Source: Robiginitomaculum sp. (lineage in GTDB: Bacteria > Pseudomonadota > Alphaproteobacteria > Caulobacterales > Maricaulaceae). Taken from it: a DNA stretch of 9,361 bases. Shown here in pieces: positions 1-6,426 of the stretch. Below the pieces are notes generated by a model. It did not search any database. It saw nothing but the letters and a program-made list of their open reading frames with translations, and was not told where the DNA came from. The stretch lies in NCBI GenBank assembly GCA_002733485.1, contig NVVU01000008.1:1-9361 (forward strand), read 5' to 3'. Position 1 is the stretch's first letter. Each line of letters opens with the position of its first letter. The position numbers and the translations under genes were made by a program.

Positions 1-1127
1 TAAATACCGTCTTTCAAGGAGGCCAGAATTTCATCCGGGTCATGCTCGCCGTTTTGCATGAAGGTGTTGGTCATGCGGGGTAAAGGCGGACAGGAAAAGC
101 TTTCTCGCCGGCCATTGCCCGTCGGCTCCATGCCCATCAGGCGGGCGTTTTGCCGGTCCTGCATATAGCCAACCAGTATGCCATCCTCGATCAGGGTTGT
201 GGCGCGGGTTGGCGTGCCTTCATCATCCACGGTCAGCGAGCCGCGCCGTTCTGCAATGGTGCCGTCATCTATGACGGTGACGCCCTTGGCGGCCACGCGC
301 TCGCCAATCTTGCCTGAAAAAGCGCTTTCGCCCTTGCGGTTAAAATCGCCTTCCAACCCGTGGCCAATGGCTTCGTGCAGCAAAATACCGGGCCAGCCGG
401 GGCCTAGCACCACGTCCATTTCGCCCGCCGGACAGTCCACAGCCTGTAAATTGACCAAAGCCTGACGCAAGGCCTCATCGGCCAGGTTTTTCCAGCTTTG
501 CGGGGTGATCCATTGTTCGTATGTGGTGCGTCCACCGGCACCGGCATGGCCATTTTCGCGTCGGCCATTTTCCTCGACCGTGACCGCAACACCAATCCGA
601 ACCAAAGGGCGGCAATCAAACACCGGGTCCATGCCCGGGCGCAGAATAGAGATTTGGCGCTGTTCGCCGGCCAGGCTGGCGCTGACCTGAATAACCCGCG
701 CATCCTGCGCACGCACATAGGCGTCGATTTGCGCCAATAATTCCGTTTTCTCGGTAAAGCCAGGCGAATCAGCCGGGTCAGCATCGCCATAAAGCACCGC
801 ATTGGTGCGCGTCGGGCCATCGGCCCAGATACCACTGGCCCCGCCATCGGCGGCGCGGACAGCATTGGCAGCACGTTTCATGGCGGCAGGGCTAAGCTCG
901 GTCGAGTGGGCATAGCCGGTTTTTTCACCCGTTACCCGCCGCAGGCCAAAGCCGAGTGTGGCGTCATAGCTGGCATTTTTCAGACGCCCGTCATCAAATA
1001 CAAAACTCTCCGAAACGCTGCGCTCGGCGAACATTTCGCCATCATCAGCGCCCTGAAGGGCATTTTCAGTCAGGGAGCTTGCTTGCGCAAGATCCAGATC
1101 GGTCTGGTCAAATACTGGGTGAGTCAT
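1..1127 (-). CDS. tldD: TldD metallopeptidase, partial (C-terminus beyond left edge)
   Basis: The reverse strand reads from an ATG at 1127 without a stop to the window edge, giving 375 codons. TldD proteins are usually about 470-480 residues, so roughly 100 C-terminal residues are missing. In this family TldD pairs with TldE/PmbA to form a cytoplasmic zinc protease that cuts unfolded peptides through a narrow cavity; in E. coli it matures microcin B17. The signature is clear: HEAIGHGLEGD at residues 251-261, the HExxxH zinc motif with ligands H251 and H256 and catalytic E252, followed by the typical FNRKG. The family's cysteine zinc ligand lies near the C-terminus and would fall outside the window. 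A glycine-rich GHAGAGGR segment at about 193-200 is also typical. The start is the first ATG, with a weak purine stretch (ACGGGG) just upstream. The gene diverges from the M61 gene. No frameshift or internal stop is seen. Identity is near certain; the in vivo substrate is unknown. Confidence 0.95.
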   Translation of the reverse strand, partial: MTHPVFDQTDLDLAQASSLTENALQGADDGEMFAERSVSESFVFDDGRLKNASYDATLGFGLRRVTGEKTGYAHSTELSPAAMKRAANAVRAADGGASGIWADGPTRTNAVLYGDADPADSPGFTEKTELLAQIDAYVRAQDARVIQVSASLAGEQRQISILRPGMDPVFDCRPLVRIGVAVTVEENGRRENGHAGAGGRTTYEQWITPQSWKNLADEALRQALVNLQAVDCPAGEMDVVLGPGWPGILLHEAIGHGLEGDFNRKGESAFSGKIGERVAAKGVTVIDDGTIAERRGSLTVDDEGTPTRATTLIEDGILVGYMQDRQNARLMGMEPTGNGRRESFSCPPLPRMTNTFMQNGEHDPDEILASLKDGI

Positions 1128-1259
1128 ACCCCGTAATTAGGACATAAGTGCTGGCGCGTCACCTGTCTTTTGCTGCTGTCTTTGCTGCGCATTTTTTCTT
1201 TTTCATTACTGGTGGTGCTATGAGATAAAATACTTGGATAACAGAACGAGGTAATAGGA
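1128..1259. promoter_or_regulatory. Divergent intergenic region between tldD and the M61 gene
   Basis: This 132-base spacer must hold the start signals for both tldD (leftward) and the M61 peptidase gene (rightward). On the plus strand a TAAAAT at 1226-1231 could serve as a -10 element, with only a poor -35 (TTCATT, 1202-1207, spacer 18). A GAGG Shine-Dalgarno at 1248-1251 sits 8 nt before the M61 ATG. I find no convincing promoter for tldD and no clear operator. The promoter assignment is inference from weak matches. Confidence 0.35.
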
Positions 1260-2996
1260 ATGCGCTTAACAGCAGGCATTTTATTTTTAACGGTATTGAT
1301 GGGGAATTGGCCTGCTTTCGCGCAGGACAATGAAAAGCCAGAGGCCTTGCACTATGCGGTTTCTCCGCGTGCAGGGGACCCGGCCAAGGGATTGGCAATT
1401 GCGGTTTCTTTTTTGGGTGATGCGGATGGGACAACCACAATTATACTGCCCAATCACTGGGCCGGACAGGAAAATCTGTGGGAAGACATCCGCGCACTGC
1501 GGGTGAGCAAGGGCAAGGCTCAATTGCATGAAACAGACACGCCCCACATTTATTTGCTAACGCATGAACCCGGTGTTCCAATAACGCTCACCTATAGCGT
1601 TATTCACCCAATGGACAGTCCGCCACTTCCCTACGGAGGTGCGCTTTATCGGCCGCAATTGACGGCAGACTATGTCCATTTCATCGGATCAAACGTCTTT
1701 GTCATCCCCGAATATGGAAACGACAGTGGGGAAGCAGATGAGGAAACACCTGAGCGTTTGATCTCGTTTGAATGGCGAAACTTTCCACCGGATTGGAAAT
1801 TTACCTCCAGTTTTTCTACCAAAGCCAGGCAGGAACCAGAACTCTTGCAGGTTTCCAGTTTTAAGCAGGCCGTCTTTGTGGCTGGCGATGTACGCCTTAG
1901 GCAGGAAAATATCGGCGGTGCGACGTTAAATCTGGCCCTTCGTGGGGCATGGGCATTCTCTGACGACGAAGTTGTGCAGTCCTTGCGCCAGACCTTAAGC
2001 GCAGGAATGGCACTGTGGCAAAACCAGCCTTTTAAGCACTTCACTGTGACCTTGATGCAAGATGCCAGTGCTAGCGGCAGTATTGGGGGCACAGGGCTGA
2101 CCAATTCCTTTGCCACTTATGCTTCGTCGGATGCTACTCTGGCGCAATTACAAAACGTCTTAAGTCATGAATTTTTGCATGAATGGCTGCCGGGTGAAGT
2201 TGGTTCCATGTCTGTTGCCAAAGGTCTGGGGCCAAGCCTTTATTGGTTCAGTGAAGGGTTTACGGACTATTATACCGGAAAAATCCTGCGTGCAGGCGGC
2301 ATGATTGATGATCAGGGTTATGCTGATCGCCTGAATAAAATATTGAGGACTTATTGGTTTTCGCCTTACCGTAACGCCTCAAACAAAAGCATTACAGAAA
2401 AGTTTTGGACTGTCGCTGAGATTGGCCAGCTACCCTACCAGCGTGGCATGTTGTTGGCGCTGAAATGGGATGCAGAAATATCGGCTGCCAGCGATGGACG
2501 GTTTACATTGCTTGATGTGTTGCACGCCATGATCAAGGAAAACCTGCTCTCCAAAGCTAATGGTGACAAGGCTTTACCTTTTACGCCTAAACGGCTGCAA
2601 CAGGCCATTATGGCAAAAACCGGGGTGGATATATCGAAAGACTTAGAGGCCGTGGTGAAAACCGGGGAAACCATAGATGTTCCAGACCGATTATTTTCGC
2701 CGTGTTTAGTCAAAACCATTCGCAATCTTGGGACGCTGGATTATGGTTATCAGGCCAGAGAAAGTCGGCTGGCTGGCATCATCCAAGGCGTTGATCCAAA
2801 AGGCGCAGCGTATGCGGCAGGCCTTCGCGACGGACAGGTGTTTATAAAATATATCGATCCGGCAACCGACCTTGCAAAGCCATTTCGTTTGCTGGTCCGG
2901 CAAAATGACAAGGAAATAGAGATCAGCTATGTGCCTATGAGCAAAGTCACGCGTCCTGTGCCACAGTTTGAACTGGCTACAGAGCTTTGCCAATAA
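1260..2996 (+). CDS. Secreted M61-family metallopeptidase with C-terminal PDZ-like domain
   Basis: This 578-residue protein begins with a Sec signal peptide (hydrophobic core 5-17, probable cleavage after AFA at 21), so it should act in the periplasm or outside the cell. The catalytic core is recognisable as M61 (glycyl aminopeptidase-like): HEFLH at 303-307 supplies two zinc ligands and the catalytic glutamate, the following W309 is typical, and E332 in SEGFTDYY is the expected third ligand. A PYQRG segment near 392-396 matches the conserved M61 helix region. Residues about 500-560 resemble the PDZ domain common at the C-terminus of this family. The only two cysteines are C482 and C577, one on each side of that domain, which suggests a disulfide. 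The ATG is preceded by GAGG at 8 nt. The GC content by eye is lower than in tldD or the cox genes. No homologue-specific substrate can be named; the usual alternative, an inactive paralogue, is unlikely because all catalytic residues are present. Confidence 0.85.
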   Translation: MRLTAGILFLTVLMGNWPAFAQDNEKPEALHYAVSPRAGDPAKGLAIAVSFLGDADGTTTIILPNHWAGQENLWEDIRALRVSKGKAQLHETDTPHIYLLTHEPGVPITLTYSVIHPMDSPPLPYGGALYRPQLTADYVHFIGSNVFVIPEYGNDSGEADEETPERLISFEWRNFPPDWKFTSSFSTKARQEPELLQVSSFKQAVFVAGDVRLRQENIGGATLNLALRGAWAFSDDEVVQSLRQTLSAGMALWQNQPFKHFTVTLMQDASASGSIGGTGLTNSFATYASSDATLAQLQNVLSHEFLHEWLPGEVGSMSVAKGLGPSLYWFSEGFTDYYTGKILRAGGMIDDQGYADRLNKILRTYWFSPYRNASNKSITEKFWTVAEIGQLPYQRGMLLALKWDAEISAASDGRFTLLDVLHAMIKENLLSKANGDKALPFTPKRLQQAIMAKTGVDISKDLEAVVKTGETIDVPDRLFSPCLVKTIRNLGTLDYGYQARESRLAGIIQGVDPKGAAYAAGLRDGQVFIKYIDPATDLAKPFRLLVRQNDKEIEISYVPMSKVTRPVPQFELATELCQ

Positions 2997-3018
2997 AGAC
3001 TGATCACACCATTAGCCC

Positions 3019-3053
3019 TAGGGTCCAAACCATTTGAATGAGTTTGGACCCTA
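3019..3053. terminator. Hairpin between convergent genes, putative bidirectional terminator
   Basis: A perfect 12-bp inverted repeat (TAGGGTCCAAAC at 3019-3030, GTTTGGACCCTA at 3042-3053) surrounds an 11-nt loop, within which CATT and AATG can pair further. It lies between the stop codons of the M61 gene (2996) and the TPR gene (3072), where a shared terminator is expected. Neither strand has a U-tract after the stem, so it is not a textbook intrinsic terminator; it may work as a transcript-end stabiliser or with Rho. Confidence 0.55.
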
Positions 3054-3071
3054 AACCGTCAACCAAGCGCG

Positions 3072-3635
3072 TTACTGTTGCGCGCTAACCGTAAAGCGTT
3101 TCAGCTCATCGCGTGGCCAAGGCCATTTGGGGTTTAGCTCGGCAGCTTTTTTGAAATTCAGATAGGCTTCTTTGGTATTGCCAAGGCCTTCCTGAGCAAT
3201 GGCAATGTTAAAATAAACATGAGAGGGTTTGGCCAGGTTGTCATAACTTAAAGCCTGAGCCAATTTACCCAGGGCGTCTTCATAACGTTCAGCGTACAAA
3301 TAGGCTGAACCCATGTTTGCAAGTGCATCACCCAGGTTTGGTTTAATTTTTAACGCGGTTTCATAATCGTCCAATGCGCCTTCTATATCGCCACGGTTGG
3401 CCTTGACGATACCGCGATTAACATAGGTAGCGGCCAGGTCTTTTGTAATCAGTAATTCTTCATCTATAGCCCGATTGCACACTTCCAAAGCCTGAAGGTT
3501 ACTACTCCCCCATGTCGCTTCGTCAAAACAAGAAGAGCTCAGACTCTGGCCAATGGATATATTGGCAGCCGTTGCAGGGAGCGTTGCAAGCAGGTAAGCG
3601 CCTAAGCCAGCAAGGATTTTTGAAATTGTATTCAT
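3072..3635 (-). CDS. Secreted tetratricopeptide repeat (TPR) protein
   Basis: The protein has 187 residues. Residues 1-24 form a signal peptide ending in an Ala-x-Ala site (ATAA at 21-24), so the mature protein is probably periplasmic. Three TPR units are visible, at about 67-100, 101-134 and 138-171, each with the helix-turn-helix spacing and a Pro or Asp-rich turn (for example KIKPN at 96-100 and ELNPK at 166-170). A short N-terminal region before the repeats holds the only two cysteines, C36 and C53, which could form a disulfide. TPR domains mediate protein-protein contacts; no enzymatic motif is present. The start is well supported by AGGAGAGG on the minus strand (3647-3640), 4 nt before the ATG. 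It converges with the M61 gene and diverges from coxB. Small exported TPR proteins of this shape occur in alphaproteobacteria, but I know of no assigned function, and a partner cannot be inferred with confidence. Confidence 0.8.
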   Translation of the reverse strand: MNTISKILAGLGAYLLATLPATAANISIGQSLSSSCFDEATWGSSNLQALEVCNRAIDEELLITKDLAATYVNRGIVKANRGDIEGALDDYETALKIKPNLGDALANMGSAYLYAERYEDALGKLAQALSYDNLAKPSHVYFNIAIAQEGLGNTKEAYLNFKKAAELNPKWPWPRDELKRFTVSAQQ

Positions 3636-3709
3636 TGAGCCTCTCCTAGATTATATTGTTGGATTACGAACTCAATACACCTGCGTATGCTACCCATTGA
3701 ATCGGCTTG

Positions 3710-3745
3710 TTTTATGTGGGTGTGCCCAAAATAAATAGCATAAAA
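3710..3745. repeat. AT-rich inverted repeat in the TPR-coxB spacer
   Basis: TTTTATG at 3710-3716 is the exact reverse complement of CATAAAA at 3739-3745. Between them lies a smaller palindrome, TGGG-TGTG-CCCA (3717-3728). The element sits in the spacer between the divergent TPR and coxB genes, in the most AT-rich stretch, where promoters or a regulator site would be expected. No specific regulator is recognised, and a 7-bp arm in AT-rich DNA can arise by chance. Confidence 0.3.
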
Positions 3746-3783
3746 GTGCAAAAAACGCGAGTGAATATACGGTAATGCTGAAA

Positions 3784-3832
3784 TTGACCTTGCAAAACCG
3801 GGGGAGACTCTGCGACAAGGTGTCCCATGTCG
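3784..3832 (+). promoter_or_regulatory. coxB leader with a possible RegA/PrrA-type box
   Basis: TTGACC at 3784-3789 is a good -35 match, but the -10 position at 17-nt spacing (3807-3812) is poor. Just downstream, TGCGACA at 3811-3817 fits the half-site of the RegA/PrrA/RegR redox response regulators of alphaproteobacteria, whose consensus is GCG-R-C, a spacer, then G-N-CGC. The second half here is GTCCC (3822-3826, after a 5-nt spacer) or GTCGA (3829-3833), each one mismatch off. CGACA (3813-3817) and TGTCG (3828-3832) also form an inverted repeat. RegA/PrrA is known to act on aa3 oxidase genes in Rhodobacter. The assignment here is inference from a short degenerate motif. Confidence 0.3.
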
Positions 3833-3886
3833 ATCACGCCGGGGGGGTGTGGGCCTTCTGCCATCATCTTCCGGGCACCAGTATAT

Positions 3887-3898
3887 GAGGGTAGGATG
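3887..3898 (+). promoter_or_regulatory. Ribosome binding site that fixes the coxB start at 3896
   Basis: GAGGG at 3887-3891 precedes ATG at 3896 by 4 nt. The open frame extends upstream to an ATG at 3827, but that would add 23 non-signal-like residues in front of an otherwise standard signal peptide, would translate through a run of seven G (3841-3847), and has no Shine-Dalgarno of its own. The start at 3896 is therefore preferred. Confidence 0.75.
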
Positions 3899-4750
3899 CG
3901 TTTCCTGTCAAAATTTACCGCTAGTCTTTTTCTGACTCTGACGGCTTTGCCGGCTTTTGCGGATTTACCGCAGCATGTTCCACAAGATAAAGCTTTTGGT
4001 TTTCAACCTGCGGCTACCGAAGTCGCCCGTCAAATTCATATTTTTCACAACCTTTGGCTAATGCCTATCGTTACCGCCATTGTGGTGATTGTGACGCTGT
4101 TGATGTTGTATATTTTCATCCGTTTCAACCGCAAGGCCAACCCGGAACCCATGCGGTTCAGCCATAATAGTGTGGTTGAGGTGGTCTGGACCCTGGTGCC
4201 AGTACTGATTCTTGTGATCATCGCGGTGCCCTCGTTTCGCCTGCTATATCTTGAGGATGTGATCCCCGATGCAGATTTGACGGTTAAGGCGGTCGGCTCG
4301 CAATGGTATTGGGATTATGAATATACCGATCCAGCCGGTGATCCCGACAAAACGCTAAGTTATTCCTCGATCATGCTGAATGCGGATGAGGCCAAGGCTG
4401 CGGGCAAGCCGCGCCTGCTGGGTGTGGATAATCCCATGGTGGTTCCAGCCGGGAAAATTGTTCGGGTTGTGGTTACGGCCACTGATGTGTTGCACAGTTT
4501 TGCCATGCCGGCCTTTGGCGTTAAAATTGATGCGGTACCGGGACGGTTAAATGAAACCTGGTTCAAGGTGGATGAGCCTGGCATTTATTATGGCCAGTGT
4601 TCTGAGTTATGTGGCAAGCGCCATGCCTTTATGCCAATCGAAATTCATGTGCTGCCTCAAGCCGACTATGATGCCTGGTTCGTAAAAACACAGGCGGAAT
4701 ATGCTTCTTATAACGCGCTTGAAGGCGCCAAACTGGCGTCAGCCAATTAG
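3896..4750 (+). CDS. coxB: Cytochrome c oxidase subunit II (CuA subunit, aa3 type)
   Basis: From the ATG at 3896 the protein has 284 residues, normal for the family. A signal peptide occupies 1-22 (ending AFA). Two transmembrane helices follow at about 55-77 and 96-118, placing the C-terminal cupredoxin domain in the periplasm. There it receives electrons from cytochrome c at the binuclear CuA centre and passes them to haem a in subunit I. All CuA ligands are present: H200, C235, E237, C239, H243 and M246, in the pattern CSELCGKRHAFM. The aromatic electron-entry patch QWYW is at 136-139. No haem-binding CxxCH is present, so this is not a caa3-type fusion. It is the first gene of the cox operon and ends 15 nt before coxA. 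Expression is presumably driven from the spacer upstream. Nothing is missing or odd apart from the possible longer start at 3827. Confidence 0.97.
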   Translation: MRFLSKFTASLFLTLTALPAFADLPQHVPQDKAFGFQPAATEVARQIHIFHNLWLMPIVTAIVVIVTLLMLYIFIRFNRKANPEPMRFSHNSVVEVVWTLVPVLILVIIAVPSFRLLYLEDVIPDADLTVKAVGSQWYWDYEYTDPAGDPDKTLSYSSIMLNADEAKAAGKPRLLGVDNPMVVPAGKIVRVVVTATDVLHSFAMPAFGVKIDAVPGRLNETWFKVDEPGIYYGQCSELCGKRHAFMPIEIHVLPQADYDAWFVKTQAEYASYNALEGAKLASAN

Positions 4751-4765
4751 AGTCCGGGGAAAAGA

Positions 4766-6364
4766 ATGACTGTTCAAGCTGTAGCCCACGACGAGCATAA
4801 GCCAGGCTTTATTACTCGTTGGCTGTTTTCTACCAACCACAAGGATATCGGTACGCTGTATATCATTTTTGGTTTTATTTCCGGCCTGGTCGGTGGGGGC
4901 CTTTCCTGGGCCATGCGCTTTGAGCTGGCAGAGCCGGGAATTCAGTATTTTTCTTCCGCACAAACCTATAATGTGTTTGTCACCGGCCATGGTCTTATCA
5001 TGGTATTTTTTCTGGTGATGCCCACGCTGATCGGCGGTTTTGGCAACTGGTTTGTGCCGTTGATGATCGGCGCGCCGGATATGGCCTTTCCCCGGATGAA
5101 TAATATCTCATTCTGGCTGTTACCCTTTGCGCTGGCATTACTGGTGGCATCAATGTTTGTACCAGGGGCTGCCGGTGAGAACGGCTTTGGTGGCGGCTGG
5201 ACAGCGTATCCTCCATTGTCTTCCACCATTGGGCACCCTGGGCCGAGTATGGATCTGGCGATTTTTGCCTTGCACCTTGCCGGGATCAGCTCGATCCTCG
5301 GGGCAATCAATTTTATCACCACCATTTTCAACATGCGCGCCCCGGGCATGACCATTCACAAAATGCCGCTGTTTGCATGGTCCATTCTGGTCACCGCCTT
5401 TTTGCTGCTTCTGGCTTTGCCGGTATTGGCGGCGGCGATTACCATGCTGTTGACCGATCGCAATTTTGGCACGACCTTCTTTGATCCTGCCGGTGGCGGT
5501 GATCCGATCATGTTCCAGCATCTCTTCTGGTTCTTTGGTCACCCCGAAGTGTACATCATGATCCTGCCGGCCTTTGGCATAATCAGCCACATAATTTCGA
5601 CCTTCAGCCGCAAGCATATTTTTGGTTATCTGGGCATGGCTTATGCCATGGTTGCCATTGGCTTTGTCGGCTTTATCGTCTGGGCGCACCACATGTATAC
5701 CGTGGGCATGCCGGTTGATCTGAAAGCGTACTTTATTGCGGCCACCATGGTGATTGCCGTGCCAACCGGCATTAAAATCTTCTCGTGGATTGCCACCATG
5801 TGGGGCGGTTCCATTGTGTTCCCAACCCCGATGTTGTTTGCACTGGGCCTGATCTTCCTCTTCACTATTGGTGGGGTCACGGGCGTGGTTCTGGCCAATG
5901 CCGGGGTCGATATTGCCATGCACGACACCTATTATGTGGTGGCTCACTTCCATTACACCCTCTCTATGGGCGCGACCTTTGGTATTTTTGCGGGCTTTTA
6001 TTACTGGTTCGAGAAGATGACCGGCCTGAAATATAATGAAATGCTGGGTAAAATTCACTTCACCCTTACCTTTATCGGCGTGAATTTGATCTTCTTTCCT
6101 CAGCACTTTCTGGGCCTGCAAGGCATGCCGCGACGTTATATCGATTACCCGGACGCCTTTGCCTTCTGGAACCATGTATCCTCCATGGGCAATCTGGTTT
6201 CCATGGCCGGGCTTGCTGTTTTCATAATCGTGCTGATCGAGGCCTTTGTGCGCCGCCGTCCCGGTGTCGCCAATCCCTGGGGTGAAGGTGCCGATACGCT
6301 GGAATGGACTTTGTCCTCTCCACCGCCTTTCCACCAGTTTGAAAAACTGCCTGTCATTAAATAA
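4766..6364 (+). CDS. coxA: Cytochrome c oxidase subunit I (haem a/a3-CuB catalytic subunit)
   Basis: This 532-residue inner-membrane protein is the catalytic, proton-pumping subunit of aa3 oxidase. By family comparison it has twelve transmembrane helices. Key residues can all be seen: H75 (GHGLIM) and H396 as axial ligands of haem a, H394 for haem a3, and H259, H308 and H309 for CuB. Y263 in GHPEVY is the tyrosine cross-linked to H259. E261 in the same motif marks an A1-type enzyme with a D proton channel, whose entrance residue corresponds to D105 in GAPDMAFPRMNN. The K-channel lysine is K337 (PTGIK). The ATG follows coxB by 15 nt, with GGGGAAAAG as the ribosome site. Length, order and motifs are all ordinary. 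It needs haem A (route through CtaB) and copper (CtaG), both encoded directly downstream. Confidence 0.98.
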   Translation: MTVQAVAHDEHKPGFITRWLFSTNHKDIGTLYIIFGFISGLVGGGLSWAMRFELAEPGIQYFSSAQTYNVFVTGHGLIMVFFLVMPTLIGGFGNWFVPLMIGAPDMAFPRMNNISFWLLPFALALLVASMFVPGAAGENGFGGGWTAYPPLSSTIGHPGPSMDLAIFALHLAGISSILGAINFITTIFNMRAPGMTIHKMPLFAWSILVTAFLLLLALPVLAAAITMLLTDRNFGTTFFDPAGGGDPIMFQHLFWFFGHPEVYIMILPAFGIISHIISTFSRKHIFGYLGMAYAMVAIGFVGFIVWAHHMYTVGMPVDLKAYFIAATMVIAVPTGIKIFSWIATMWGGSIVFPTPMLFALGLIFLFTIGGVTGVVLANAGVDIAMHDTYYVVAHFHYTLSMGATFGIFAGFYYWFEKMTGLKYNEMLGKIHFTLTFIGVNLIFFPQHFLGLQGMPRRYIDYPDAFAFWNHVSSMGNLVSMAGLAVFIIVLIEAFVRRRPGVANPWGEGADTLEWTLSSPPPFHQFEKLPVIK

Positions 6365-6375
6365 GGGCACGCATT

Positions 6376-6415
6376 GGCCCCGGCAATATAACCCATGCGG
6401 GGGCTTACGCTTTTT
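6376..6415 (+). terminator. Possible attenuator hairpin between coxA and ctaB
   Basis: The 62-nt gap between coxA and ctaB contains a GC-rich stem: GGCCCCG at 6376-6382 pairs with CGGGGGCT at 6398-6405, with one bulged G and a G-U closing pair. Five nt later comes TTTTT at 6411-6415. The gap between stem and U-tract makes it a weak terminator at best. It could lower expression of ctaB and the assembly genes relative to coxB-coxA, or mark an RNA processing site. It ends immediately before the ctaB Shine-Dalgarno (GAGGT, 6416-6420). Confidence 0.3.
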
Positions 6416-6426
6416 GAGGTAAGACT

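Noticed and set aside
178..1147. Several plus-strand frames and a 156-codon minus-strand frame inside the tldD region
   Set aside because: All are in other frames of the tldD gene, whose own frame carries the full HExxxH signature and typical family sequence throughout.
3650..3655. A perfect TATAAT (minus strand) before the TPR gene as its -10 element
   Set aside because: Transcription would start at about 3643, inside the strong Shine-Dalgarno at 3647-3640, and there is no good -35 at proper spacing. The promoter is more likely further upstream.
3827..3895. A 23-residue N-terminal extension of CoxB starting at ATG 3827
   Set aside because: It would bury the signal peptide, has no ribosome site, and runs through a G7 tract; the ATG at 3896 has GAGGG upstream.
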